64,000 nucleotides of DNA from Thinopyrum elongatum (GCA_011799875.1 CM022297.1:540314795-540378794), one strand, 5' to 3'. Positions 21,875-33,563 are shown, numbered from the stretch's first letter. The notes: generated by a model from the letters alone, not told the origin. Numbers and translations are program-made.

Positions 21875-23773
21875 GCTGCAATGACAGACAGAGATTGAAG
21901 TTTACTCAACATATGTGGATTATGACACCATGGGCTTTCAAGCACTCTTAGAAGGACCCCGAAAATGAACATGGTCTGGACAAATTGTTGGAAGGTATGA
22001 TGATTAATAGTTGCACTATTCCAGTATTCATCATTATTTGTGGTTTTGACTTTGAAACCAATTAATGTTTGAAAATTTTCTTGCAGGTGCACTCGGTCCA
22101 ACTTCTATAAAGGATGCAAATTTAACTCATGAGGTACGATTCGGTACATGTAAAAGTAGAACTTGCTAAGGAAATGAATGTTACAAATGGTGTTGAAAAT
22201 GTGTTTTATCATGGAAGATTGAAAGTGAATTTTATTCACAAACCAGTTATCATGGCATGACAATGCAAACACCCACACCAACGCCATCAGAGAACAAGAA
22301 GATGAGGTCCAGGAGGAGGAGACTTGTGTTAGCTATGATGCTTGCTGAGAAAGAGGAGGCCCCTGCCACGGCGGCCCTAAGTGGAGGAGGAAGAATGGAG
22401 GAAGAAATGGGAGAGGGAGGAGGGGCCGGGTACACGCCATCTTGCCACCAGGGAAGCGGGAGGCTTGCGCCATGCGATCTGCTAGGTATGAACTATGAAG
22501 GTTTGAAATGTTGCAATGTATCACTTGCCATAGTCTCAGGTAGTTAAATACATATGCTATGTGCTTCAGATGATGTGTCAAAAAGTGGTTGGAGCCGTTG
22601 GAGTCGCCCGAGAAGTGCACGCAAGAGAGGAATATGGTCATTAAACATTGAACAAATGTTGCTTCCTAACCATTTACGGGTAAGAAATATGAAAAATATT
22701 ATGTGTGCAATGAGTTTCTTATGTATTTAGTGCTTTATATTGTGCATCCTTTGAGCTCAAATTTATTATCCATCATCTACCAACAGAAAAAAGCTCCATA
22801 ACTCTATTGGTTATTTTACCAGAACTTACGATGCTTCCAGAACTTGCACTCTGCAAGTAAAGGCAAGAAACGTGGGCAAAGAAGAAACAATGACCACTGG
22901 ACAACTGAAGAGGTCAAAGAACTAGTGGATGGTGTATTCATATTTGGAGTTGGACATTGGACTAAATTGAAGAATGAAAGCTTTTCAACATCAGTTGCAT
23001 CTTAAGGTATAGTAAATTGGTGATATATTGCAACCTAAGCACATGCACGTATACTTATACGTTCTCTCTGCCCATTACTTTGTTGTATCTCACAACGTTC
23101 TCTCCGTTCATCTTCTATTAATTGGCTGTGGATTTTTAGCTCCCAGGCTCTAGTAAGCCTAAATTTGTGAGAAGCTCAAAAATGAACATTTTAAGTTAAA
23201 TAAATCTGAAACATATTACACACATACATATCAATGTATACAACATATTTGTTAAATTTCATGAGGAATACAATTTGATGTGACGTCCAAAAAGAAGTAT
23301 GTGTAGCTAGAAATATCTTTCATGATGAAGTACATATAGATAAGTAGCTCAGAATGTATTTCATCATGAAACTTTATAGACATGCAACATACATACCTAT
23401 TTACATGTGTATATGTTTTTAGAGTTTTTTGAAACTTCAAAATTGAATTTTGAACTTTTCAAAATATTGCCCGATGGAGCCTGGGAGCCAAAAGCAATTT
23501 TCGCTACTTATCAGCATTTTTTATTGCAAAAGATGTTAATTTTATGTTTGTTTAATATTTCAGGATAAGTGGAGAAATTTGTCGGAAGCATACACGGTCA
23601 GGCCCAATCTAAAAGGATAGTTTCATTCCATTAGTTTTTGAACTGACAACTAATTTTCATTTCTTACATTTCTTAAACTCTAGGGAAATGCAAAAAGTAT
23701 GATCTCACCTCCTCTGGATAAGGAATATGTTGAAAAGATCCCGAGGCTAGCCCTTGATTACCCTAAAAAATGA
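21875..23773 (+). pseudogene. Myb/SANT gene remnant, telomere-repeat-binding type
   Basis: Candidate exons with consensus borders are: one ending about 21,991; 22,088-22,131; one containing an acidic stretch near 22,260-22,345; 22,570-22,679; 22,841 (or 22,823)-23,006; 23,564-23,596; and 23,684-23,773. The exon ending at 23,006 encodes WTTEEVKELVDGVFIFGVGH, and the next encodes DKWRNLSEAYT. Together they are the Myb-like domain of plant telomere-repeat-binding-like proteins (WT.EEV..LV.G....G.G.W...LKDKWRNL). Just before the donor, one extra base makes the frame read to TAA. Removing it from consideration shows the expected HLK residues in the other frame. The last exon encodes a short tail (DKEYVEKIPRLALDYPKK) and TGA. 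Family role: binding duplex telomeric repeats. This copy looks disabled. The 5' exons are less certain than the Myb exons. Confidence 0.55.
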
Positions 23774-24236
23774 AGCTTGGCGCCGGTGCCTCCAAGCAGG
23801 ACGGATTCTACAGCAGTTGTGTAAAAAATGGAGCCAGCTCCTTTTGATCTTTTCAAAAATAAAATGAAATTCCCTCCGTACTCATGAAATTTTCAATATG
23901 TGCTCATGTGGTCGATCGAGCTTAGAAATGGATATCAAAAGTTAATGGTTCAACGGTTATTTAAATATTTATTTATGCTGCAGAAAGAACACATTTGTTC
24001 AGGTGTCAGGAAAGAGCCGAAAGACATCAAGAGGCATGCATGAACTTGACTGGCAATACAAAAAATGGAGTGAAACACTGACATGTCACATACTACAAAT
24101 TAAGTGATACTAGTACGATACAAAGTGTTTAGATATTTTCATGTACTTGAATCACGTAAAAACAACAGTCTGACTTGACTGAAACAAACTTTAGTTTCAT
24201 GATCAGACACCGTACATTTTGGTGTAGTTGTCTGAG
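23774..24236. other. AT-rich intergenic DNA
   Basis: Nothing supported; no repeat family recognised. Confidence 0.4.
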
Positions 24237-24821
24237 GGCATCTCCAACGCCGACTCTCCAACCTCCCGCATCCATCCAGAACTCGCTGTCCGGAAAGGGC
24301 AAGCCATCGAACACGGTCTTGTATCGGTTCGCGGCGCGGTCCAGACGTACTTTCTCCCGTAAACCGGAGACAAACGTGGGGGCTTTAAGGGAGTCCGGAC
24401 TGCTCCCAAGCCCGCTTTTGACCGCCCTGTCCCACCCAAAACCCCTCCTTCATCATGCCCGGCGCTAGCTGCCCGCATTCATGCCGCTGTAGAGCACGCC
24501 GCTCCACATTGAAGACAGCTCAGGGCGGCTGCGACCTCTCACTGCCTCCGCCATTGAAGCGGCACGCCGGCCGAGGGCGCCGCGCGCTGCATGCCTGGCT
24601 GAACATGCCTCCTCGCCGCATTCAAACGCCTCCATTAAACCGGCATGGAAGCTAAGGAACCTACTTCGGCCACACGACCGTTCACGAGCGGGCCGGCATT
24701 AAACACAACACCGGGCAAGCTCCTCTTGTTCGCCCTCTATTTAAACGAGGTCAGATGCCAGGCAAGAATCGCACCACTCCGCCGCGCCCCATCTCCTTCC
24801 ACCATTTTGTCCACCGTTTCG

Positions 24822-25209
24822 ATGGCATCTGACGAGCGGGAAGAGCAGTTCTCCGGCATAAAAGTCGGCTGGGTGACCCGCCGAGTTCCACCTTCCTCGC
24901 CTGGCACGACGGAGCAAGTTACCGCCCCAAGCCGGCGCGTGGTTCAGCACCTCGCCGCTCCAAGCCAGCTCATGGAGGAGCGGCGAGTTGCTCCCGGACG
25001 GCACGGGCATCGTCGCAGGCGTGGACGACGCCGCGTCGGACCGCGCCTCCCGTGCCTACATTGCTGCCTCCCGTGCTTGCGACTGCGCCATCCGCCGTCA
25101 ACGCACGCGTAAGCGCGCCCTGCCGGCAGAGAAAGAAGCTGGCTGCGCGGAGATCAACGAGTCGTTAGGTCACACGTCCGCGTCCGCCACCAACATCGAG
25201 GGAAAGTAG
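24822..25209 (+). pseudogene. ORF of unknown function in the split TIR element
   Basis: ATG at 24,822 opens MASDEREEQFSGIKVGWVT, about 80 bp after a TATA-like string. That frame stops at 25,112, while an overlapping frame from 24,988 (LLPDGTGIVAGVDDAASDRA) stays open to 25,209 and has the more protein-like composition, so a frameshift between them is likely. Rich in Arg and Ala with no recognised domain. The Sirevirus inserted 53 bp after the end. Confidence 0.4.
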
Positions 25210-25262
25210 AACACGGGAGGCCGCCGCCACTTGGGTCCCAGGAAGGCCATCGCTAGCGCATT

Positions 25263-26880
25263 TGGAAGGATCGATATGGTTGACTGGGGGAGGGGGGTGA
25301 ATAGGCAACTAACAATTTTTAGCTTTTCTTTACCAATTTAAACTTTGCATCAAAGTAGGTTGTCTAGATATGCAACTAGGTGAGTAACCTATATGATGCA
25401 ACAACAACAAGCACACAAGCAAGCAAGGGATACAACACAAAATAAGCTTGCACAAGTAAAGGTAAGAGATAACCAAAAGTGGAGCCGGTGGAGATGAGGA
25501 TGTGTTACCGAAGTTCCTTCCCTTTGAGTGGAAGTACGTCTTCGTTGGAGCGGTGTGGAGGCACAATGCTCCCCAAGAAGCCACTAGGGCCACCGTAATC
25601 TCCTCACGCCCTCACACGATGCGAGATGCCGTGATTCTACTATTGGTGCCCTTGGAGGCGGCGACCCTTTACAAACAAGGTTGGGGCAATCTCACAACTT
25701 AATTGAAGGCTCCCAACGACACCATGAAGCTTCACCACAATGGAATATGGCTCCGCGGTGACCTCAACCGTCTAGTGTGCTCAAACACCCAAGAGTAACA
25801 AGATCCGCAAGGGATTAGTGGGGGGAATCAAATTTCTCTTGGTGGAAGTGTAGATCGGGGCCTTCTCAACCAATCCCTAAAAAATCAACAAGTTTGATTG
25901 GTTAGGGAGAGAGATCGGGCGAAAATGGAGCTTTGAGCAACAATGGAGCTTGGGGGAGGGAAGAGGTAGTCAACTTGGGGAAGAAGACCCTCTTTTATAG
26001 TGGGAGGAAAGATCCAACCGTTACCCACTTATTCAGCCCGCGACATGCGGTACTACCGCACAAAGCCGCGGTACTACCGCAAGGCATCGCGGTACTACCG
26101 CTCTACGATGCGGTACTACCGCACCCGCGGCAGAGACCAGACGAGGCCCTGTTGTGTTAAAACAACGAGCGGTAGAACGGCCGGAGCGGTACTACCGCGC
26201 GCCCTTGCGGTACTACCGCAAGGCAGGGTTCAACTAGGCTGGGAAGGCACGGACTAATAAAATTACATCCGTGGCTACTTCCGATGATTCTCGGTCTATG
26301 CAAAAATCCGGCAAGGTACTACCGCATGCTGAGAGCGGTACTACCGCGTAGGACGCGGATGTAAAAAATTACTTCCGCTCCTACTTCCGCGCATGCCAGT
26401 GTTCTGGGCTAGAGGCCACGGTACTACCGCACCTGAGGAGCGGTACTACCGCATAGAGAGGTACTATCGCTTACCTGGCCGGTACTACCATGGGCCACTG
26501 CGGTACTACTGCTCCGTTGAGCAGTACTACCGCACGCCACAGAACTATAGCACTTGGGAGCCTTCATTTTGTAAAGACACGGATAACCAGACGGTGCTCC
26601 AAAGAAGCAAAGGAAAGGTGGTGCAAAGGAACAGACGTGTACGTGTTGATTCCACCCTAACCTTTCCGACGCGGACCCCCTCTTAATAGTACGGCTTTCC
26701 TACGACTCAAATCCACCAAAAAGAAACGTAGAGAAATGCTGTCTTCACTAGGCTCCGAGGGGCACCGAATCGTCTTGTGCCTAGACATGAGATATCTGAA
26801 ATGCTCAATGCACACAATTAGTCTGCAAATGCATTGTCATCAATCACCAAAACCACATGGGGAAAAAATATGCCCTTACA
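25263..26880 (-). repeat. 3' LTR of the Sirevirus
   Basis: In element orientation it starts TGTAAGGGCATATT and ends at CTTCCA (CTTTCA in the other LTR). It is about 1,618 bp with a TATA-like CTATAAAAG at 25,992-26,000 on the minus strand. About 14 GCGGTACTACCGC-type palindromes lie at 26,040-26,530. Confidence 0.9.
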
Positions 26881-27053
26881 ATCTCCCCCTTTTTGGTGGA
26901 TTGATGACAATATAGGATTTGCACATAAGGATATAAAATGAACATAAGCAAACTCAACATCTATAAAATATAGACAGGCTCCCCCTTGATGTGTGCACTC
27001 TATAGATATGCTTTGGACTGCACGACACACATACTAGGATCAACACTCCCCCT
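26881..27053 (-). promoter_or_regulatory. Multiple polypurine tracts
   Basis: Read on the minus strand, AAAAAGGGGGAGAT abuts the 3' LTR (26,881-26,894). Further AAGGGGGAG-type copies lie at 26,979-26,987 and 27,045-27,053. Polypurine tracts prime plus-strand DNA synthesis, and repeated copies are a described Sirevirus feature. Confidence 0.75.
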
Positions 27054-27609
27054 ATATTTTATAGACAAGGCAATCCTTACAACAATATAAACTACACTAA
27101 GCATGGATGCAAGGTAAAGTGCGAGAGCAAGAGGTAAAGGGCACATGATAGCACAAGCTACTAAATATACTAGAAATAAGATAAGATAAGCTTGAGTGCA
27201 TATGTCTCACACCATATGAAAGTCTCCTGGACTCACACAAACACAACCACAAACCAAAGCAATGAGAGATCAACGAAAGCAAAACGACACAAGATGAAAG
27301 ACTCGCAAATCCTACACTCTCGCCCCCTTTGGCGTCGAGACACCAAAAAGGCAGAGAGGACACCTATGACACAGGTGGTAGCTCCCTCAGCAGTGATCAC
27401 CCAACAATCTCCTCATCGGTCTCGGCAGCGGGAGAGGACTCCTCCTCTGACTCAGTCCACTGATAGCCTTGCTTCGCCATCCAGTCAGCCTCAGGAGTGA
27501 TGTTCTTCTCTGACCCGCTCGACACGTGCTCGCCGAATGTCCTCAAGATCCTCTTGTCGCGCTGGCGACTCTCCTTCTGAGCAACATGGGTCTTGTACTG
27601 CCCCTTGGC
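27054..27609. other. Sirevirus 3' noncoding segment
   Basis: Untranslated part of the Sirevirus between the polypurine region and the extra ORF. It includes another C-rich string near 27,323. No ORF is supported. Confidence 0.6.
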
Positions 27610-28794
27610 CTACATGCAGAACAGAGCCTTCATCTTTTCCTTCAGCCTCTTAGCCCAAGAGGGCTCAGTAGAGGGAGGAGCGTACCCCGCAGAACTGTCC
27701 TCAACCTCCTCCTCCTCAAACTCGTCCTGATCAACATCCATCCGTGCAGCCTCAGCCTCAGCCCGGGTTGTGGTATTAGCCCACTTGTTCTTCTGACGCA
27801 GCTTGATAGGCTCATGACGAACCCAGTTTGGAGCAAGAAATTCTTCTCCCAGAAAGAGCTTCTCCCAAGTCTTCGAGATCAAAAGGTGCAAATACAGTCC
27901 ATAGATGGGAACTTTGCGATTGAAGACCGCAAACTGGAGCTCACACCACATAATATGAGAGACATCAAGTGGTCTAGGAATTTGATGACGCGCCTCCTCA
28001 CAAAGAAGCATCATGTCCACGAGATAGGCATGCACCTTGTCCTTATCACCAATGCGCGGAAAGAGGGTGTTGCGGAAGATCCGATGCATGACGTCAAGAA
28101 AAGGGTTGAGCACCCAAGTCTTCTTGCCATTGGCTAACGTCTTCTCCACAAGGAACGGTTGAAGCTTGTTCTTGTTGGCGGACTCTGGGTTGCCATGAGG
28201 GCGAACACCAATGGGCACACTGAGCCCCTCATCGCGAACGTGCAGCATCTCCATGAATTCCTTCCACTTAGCAGTCAGCCTCTTCCCATTGGTCATCCAA
28301 GTCATAGTCCGCTCCTCATCCGTGTGGAAGTGGACGGAAGCAAAGAACTGAGCCACGATCTCCGCGTCAAAGTCCATGTGGAACATGATAAATTCTTCAA
28401 TGCCAAACTGCTCCACCAAATCCAACGGCTCGCCAAAGTATGCCCGGTCCTTCTTCAGATGACCCATACCAATCCACTGAACTGGAACATAGATGTTCTG
28501 CTTGGACTTGATCACATCGAGGTATATGAGATTCTGCTGCTTGGTCCAGAACAAATCATTTCCTCTGACATTCTCATGAGGCTTCACATAGGGGTTGAGC
28601 CTCCTTCGAGTGATGAACTCAGCTAGAGGCATCTCATCCATGCCCATATTTGGATCCTTAAACTTGCTAGCTGTGGACTTGACGTTGCGTTGGGGGTGGA
28701 GCCCTCGGGTGCTTCTTGGTTGCGAAGCCGCTTGGAGCTTGTGTCGCGGCTGGGATTCGAGCGACGGACATTTGAGCCACCACCTATGACACAA
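27610..28794 (-). CDS. Extra Sirevirus ORF downstream of pol (env-like position)
   Basis: A single open frame of 394 codons in the position occupied by the env-like ORF of Sireviruses. An internal start near MGMDEMPLAEFITRRR may be the true one. The first approximately 50 residues are doubtful, because another frame just upstream (RRSNPSRDTSSKRLRNQEAP) looks more coding and suggests a frameshift. The middle (FGIEEFIMFHMDFDAEIVAQ) weakly recalls the 'putative plant transposon protein' families. The C-terminus is acidic (DQDEFEEEEVED) followed by a basic amphipathic end. I see no signal peptide or membrane segment, so an envelope role is not supported by the sequence. Function unknown. Confidence 0.7.
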   Translation of the reverse strand: MCHRWWLKCPSLESQPRHKLQAASQPRSTRGLHPQRNVKSTASKFKDPNMGMDEMPLAEFITRRRLNPYVKPHENVRGNDLFWTKQQNLIYLDVIKSKQNIYVPVQWIGMGHLKKDRAYFGEPLDLVEQFGIEEFIMFHMDFDAEIVAQFFASVHFHTDEERTMTWMTNGKRLTAKWKEFMEMLHVRDEGLSVPIGVRPHGNPESANKNKLQPFLVEKTLANGKKTWVLNPFLDVMHRIFRNTLFPRIGDKDKVHAYLVDMMLLCEEARHQIPRPLDVSHIMWCELQFAVFNRKVPIYGLYLHLLISKTWEKLFLGEEFLAPNWVRHEPIKLRQKNKWANTTTRAEAEAARMDVDQDEFEEEEVEDSSAGYAPPSTEPSWAKRLKEKMKALFCM

Positions 28795-28907
28795 AACACA
28801 AACACACGAGAAGGACGAGAAGGGTCATTGCAAAGTCCACAGCCAAAACCAAACGAAACACGTAGAAATGAGATTGAGTGGACAAAACAAGGCAATTGTT
28901 AACTCAA

Positions 28908-29190
28908 CGGTAGTACCGCGCCAGATCACGGATGTAAAATTTTACAGCCGCTCCATCCGCGGTAGTACCGTGCCGGGGTGGCACGGTAGTACCGTGCCTG
29001 GAGCGGAAGTAAAATTTTACTTCCGCGCCCAGGCGGTAGTACCGCTCCAGCAGAGCGGTAGTACCGCGCGGGGCGGTTCACAAGCGAGTGAGCGGTAGTA
29101 CCGCTCCAGGAGGAGCGGTAGTACTGCACGAAACCAAATTGCAGATGAACAACCTCTACGGATCTAAAAACATCCGTAAAAGTAGATCGG
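28908..29190. repeat. Internal GGTASTACC palindrome cluster A
   Basis: About nine GCGGTAGTACCGC-type 13-mers or near variants, the same motif as in the LTRs. At 29,003-29,026 there is a perfect 24-bp palindrome whose half is GCGGAAGTAAAA. It lies just upstream of the extra ORF in element orientation. Confidence 0.8.
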
Positions 29191-29577
29191 TACTACCGTT
29201 GATCAAAACTACACTGTTGTATCACACCAAATATCATATCTACTGCACTAGCACTCTCCTACAATCTCCTCTTGCAAAGATTTAGCCGAAAATCACATGA
29301 ACAACACATGCATCTCCCCAAGACCTAGAAGCACAAAAACGGGGCAAAAAGAAGAGGGACTAGGGGAGATACCGGGGTCCATGGCAAGAGGGCGAGGTGG
29401 GGAACGATCCCACCGGTCGGAATGCGAGGAGAGTGGCCGGAGACAGAGATCCGGCGAGGTCCGCCGGCGCCGTTCTTGGACAGGAGAGAGAGAAACGAAG
29501 TGGGGAAAAGAGATGAATGGGTATGGGGGAGTTGGAACTCCCCCTGCCCGCTCTTAACCCCCACGCTCTCGCGACAG
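29191..29577. other. Spacer between the two palindrome clusters
   Basis: Noncoding Sirevirus DNA. It is purine/pyrimidine-skewed, with a short inverted string 'gggggagttggaactccccc' at about 29,525-29,545. It may hold leader sequence for the extra ORF. Confidence 0.4.
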
Positions 29578-29775
29578 CGCGGTAGTACCGCGCGTCATCG
29601 CGGTAGTACTGCCTGGGCGGAAGTACCGCACTCAGGGCGGTCGTACCGCTCTTCCAGCGGCAGTAAAAAATTACTGCCATGATGGAAGCGGTAGTACCGT
29701 GCCTGGGATGCAGCTGTGCACGCACAGGGCAACCCATCTCCTGCGGTAGTACCGTGGCTCACCACGGTAGTACCG
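29578..29775. repeat. Internal GGTASTACC palindrome cluster B
   Basis: About six to eight variants of GCGGTAGTACCGC at 29,578-29,775, separated from cluster A by about 390 bp. Same motif and spacing style as the U3 array in the LTRs. Confidence 0.75.
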
Positions 29776-30204
29776 TAAACCCAAGAAAGTGCAAGATTTG
29801 ACAAAAACAGAAAAACACGGCCTTTGCAATGCAACCTTCAAGCAACCGGACACGCAGAAGAGCACACACACGAGGCAACTCAACCACAAACGCGGCTCAA
29901 GGGAAAGCAAGAGACAACAAGGACCAACCAAACACGAAACACAACCTCTTCAAAGAGAGGGCGGTGGCCGAAGCCACCTATGTTTGAGTCAATTGGTATG
30001 GCACCGCGAAGAATTATCCTTGGGCCCATGACCAAAACTCATCTTTGAAGCACAAGTACCATCAAAAATGGCTAATGTGAAAGAGTTGATCAATTTATGC
30101 ATAATGGGGGGAGGGAGAGTTCATTGAGAGAACAACACTCCCCTTATGTCCATGCCTACACCTAAACAAGACATCAAGATGAGTATGGTGGGGTGTGCAA
30201 GGGT

Positions 30205-31662
30205 TCAAGCCACATTGCTCGAATCAATGATATTTAGCTCATGCCTTAACTCGCGAAATCTTGCTTCATCCAAGGGCTTCGTGAAGATATTTGCAAGGTT
30301 ATCATGAGTGTTGACATAGTTGAGCTCGATCTCCCCTCGCCTAATATGATCCCGGATAAAGTGATACCGAATCTCAATATGCTTCATCTTGAAGTGTTGC
30401 ACCGGGTTCAGAGAGATCTTGATGGCACTTTCATTGTCACACCAAAGAGGCACTTTGTCACAAATGACACCGTAATCCTTTAAAGTTTGCCTCATCCAAA
30501 GAAGTTGAGCACAACAACTACCGGCGGCCACATACTCCGCTTCGGTGGACGAGAGAGACACACAACTTTGCTTCTTAGAAGACCAACTCACCAAAGAGCA
30601 ACCAAGAAATTGGCACCCTCCGGAAGTTGACTTCCTATCCACTTTGTCTCCCGCCCAATCCGAGTCCGAAAAGCCCACAAGGTTGAAGTTAGCTCCTCTT
30701 GGGTACCATAAGCCAAAGTTTGGGGTATGAGCCAAATATCGAAAGATTCGCTTGACCGTCACATAGTGGCTTTCCTTAGGTGCGGCTTGAAACCGTGCAC
30801 AAATTCCCACACTCAACATGATATCCGGTCTAGATGCACAAAGGTAAAGCAAGGAGCCAATCATGGAGCGATATACCTTTTGATCCACCGCTTTACCATT
30901 GGGATCTATGTCAAGTTGGCATTTGACGGGCATTGGAGTGGAGGCCGGCTTGACATCACTTAGCTTGAATCTCTTGAGCATGTCTTGAGTGTATTTGGCT
31001 TGGTTGATGAAGGTTCCTTCTCTTCTTTGCTTGATTTCGAACCCGAGAAAGAACTTCAACTCTCCCATCATGGACATCTTGAACTTCGAGGTCATGAGAG
31101 CGGCAAAATACTCATTGAAAGCTTTGTTAGTGGAACCAAAGATAATATCATCAACATATAGTTGGCACACAAACAACTCCCCTTTGACCTTCTTAGTAAA
31201 AAGAGTGGGGTCGATTTTCCTAATTTCAAACCCACGATCTTGCAACAACTCGGTAAGGTGGTCATACCACGCACGTGGGGCTTGTTTAAGACCATAGAGT
31301 GCCTTATCGAGTTGGTACACATGATCGGGGAAATAGGGATCCTCGAACCCCAGGGGTTGTTTGACATACACCAACTCATTAATAGGACCATTAAGAAAAG
31401 CACTCTTCACATCCATTTGTTGCAACTTGAAGTTATGATGAGAAGCATAAGCAATCAACAAATGAATAGATTCAAGGCGAGCAACGGGAGCAAAGGTTTC
31501 ACCGTAGTCGATACCCTCGACTTGGGAGTAGCCTTGTGCTACCAAACGAGCCTTGTTGCGAACGATAATTCCATGAGCATCTTGCTTGTTCTTGAATATC
31601 CACTTGGTTCCAATGACATTATGGTTCCCCGTTGGCCTTGGCACCAATCTTCACACCTTGTT
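30205..31662 (-). pseudogene. pol: Sirevirus reverse transcriptase-RNase H
   Basis: An open frame of 480 codons (31,647-30,205) begins inside the copia reverse transcriptase domain. The catalytic YVDD is at residues 164-167. Other RT landmarks are [16 protein letters not shown] and [12 protein letters not shown]. RNase H follows with STEAEYVAA and [12 protein letters not shown], and the C-terminus contains NIFTKPL. The reverse transcriptase copies the RNA and the RNase H degrades it. A TGA just upstream (about 31,655), where a Trp is expected, cuts this segment off from the rest of pol. No lesion is seen within the segment itself. Confidence 0.9.
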
Positions 31663-31781
31663 ATGCTCGAAGTTGTTGAGTTCTTCATGCATGGCATTGA
31701 GCCAATCCGGATCCTCGAGCGCCTCATAGACCTTTTGGGGCTCAACACAAGAGACAAACGAGTGATGTTCACAATAGTTTG

Positions 31782-33563
31782 CTAATTGTCTACGAGTGCT
31801 TCCCCCGTTCTTAAGCTTCCAAGCACATTCTTCATGAGATGATCTTTGGTAGTGAGCTTGGAGGCAATCTTGGTGGCACGACGCTCCAATTCCTCCTCAA
31901 GAGAGAGTTGAGGAACGGTAACTTGATCATCTTGAGCGTCGTCTTGAGCTTGTTCTTGATCTTGAGCTTGCTCTTGATCTTGAACTTGCTCGGTGGTGAG
32001 AACTTGACCTTGGGCATCACTTGGTGGTTCACCACCATCTTGAGGTTGATCTTGCCCTTGATCTTGTTCATTTGGTTGAGGGCCTTCACTTTGTTCTTCG
32101 GAAGCGTGTGGGTCTTGGGTTGGTGATGGTTCCACTTGAGTGGAACATTGTCCTTCTCCTTCGGCCACAAGGGGTTCCTCAATGGGTAGGATATGATCAA
32201 CACCCATTCTTCTTATGGCTTGGGGAGGAATTTCATCACCTACATCACAAGTACCACTTTGCTCCACTTGGGAGCCGTTATTCTCGTCAAACTCCATGTT
32301 ACACGTCTCCTCAATGAGTCCGTTAGACTTGTTGAGGACACGGTAAGCATGAGAGTTTGTAGCATAACCAACAAATATGCCCTCATGAGCTCTAGCCTCA
32401 AATTTAGACAAACAAACACCTTTCTTGAGAATGAAACACTTACACCCGAACACCCGGAAGTACTTGAGGTTAGGCTTGTTACCGGTGAGTATCTCATATG
32501 GAGTCTTGTTCAAGCCTTTGCAGAGATAGAGCCGATTGGATGCATGACAAGCGGTGTTGATGGCTTCGGCCCAAAAGTTGTACGGAGACTTGAACTCCGC
32601 CATCATGGTCCTTGCCGCATCCATCAGCGTCCGGTTCTTCCTCTCCGCTACACCATTTTGTTGAGGGGTGTAAGGTGCGGAATATTGATGCTTGATCCCC
32701 TCATCACTAAGAAACTCATCCAAGGTGTAGTTCTTGAACTCGGTGCCGTTGTCACTTCTTATCGTCAAGATCTTTGCATTGTGTTGGCGTTGAGCTTCAT
32801 TTGCAAAGTCGATGACGGTTTGTTGGGTCTCGCTCTTCCTCTTGAAGAAATATACCCAAGTGTATCTTGAATAATCATCCACAATCACCAAGCAATACTT
32901 TCTACCCCCAAGACTATCAAAGGATGGAGGTCCAAAGAGATCCAAGTGAAGGAGCTCCAAGGGCCTCTTCGAGTAGATGATAGTCGTGGGAGGGTGAGCC
33001 TTCTCATGTAGCTTTCCTTCGATACAAGCACTGCAAGCACGATCTTTGGCAAAACTAACATTTGTTAGTCCACGAACATGGTCCCCCTTGAGAAGACTTT
33101 GCAAAGATCTCATATTGACATGGGCTAAACGGCGATGCCAAAGCCAACCCACGTCAACTTTAGCCATTAGGCATGTCGCGGTCTTAGTGGGTCGCTCCGA
33201 AAAGTTAATCACATAAAGACCGTTCTCGACATGCCCAACAAAGGCTACTTTAAGAGTCTTGCTCCACAAGAGGGCCACGGTATCAATATCAAAGAAAGTG
33301 GCAAAGCCCATGAGTGCAAGTTGACGAACGGAAAGTAAATTGTATGCAAGGGACTCAACAAGCATGACTTTCTCGATCGTGAGATCATGAGAAATGACAA
33401 CCTTGCCAAGACCCAATACCTTAGAAGATGAAGCATCACCCCACTCGACATTGGTGGGCATAGATGAAACTTTTTGCACGTCCACCACCAAGTCCTTGCT
33501 TCCGGTCATATGATTTGTGGCTCCACTATCGAGCAACCATGATCCCCCATCGGAAGCAAACAC
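31782..33563 (-). pseudogene. pol: Sirevirus protease-integrase
   Basis: 593 codons. The aspartic protease motif LLDSGATNHMTG lies near residues 10-21. GAG-pre-integrase and the HHCC zinc-binding part of integrase (HRRLAHVN ... CSACIEGKLH) follow. The DDE-type core shows LHLDLFGP, IRSDNGTEF and the Glu in PQQNGVAERKNRT. The C-terminal third is Gln/Glu/Asp-rich with DQEQAQD repeats. Integrase inserts the cDNA. The segment ends early at 31,782 through a frameshift before the region linking integrase to reverse transcriptase. Its start is also out of frame with gag across about 33,563-33,576. Confidence 0.9.

Noticed and set aside
27526..28137. Plus-strand open frame of about 200 codons
   Set aside because: It is the antisense of the extra Sirevirus ORF and has no domain.
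27610..28794. Calling the extra ORF an envelope protein
   Set aside because: No signal peptide, membrane anchor or cleavage-site pattern is visible; the label is kept positional only.
28908..29190. Regularly repeated palindromes considered as a CRISPR-like array
   Set aside because: Spacers are irregular, motifs vary, and the context is a plant retrotransposon.
31162..32870. Long plus-strand open frames (about 207 and 225 codons)
   Set aside because: Antisense shadows of integrase and reverse transcriptase.
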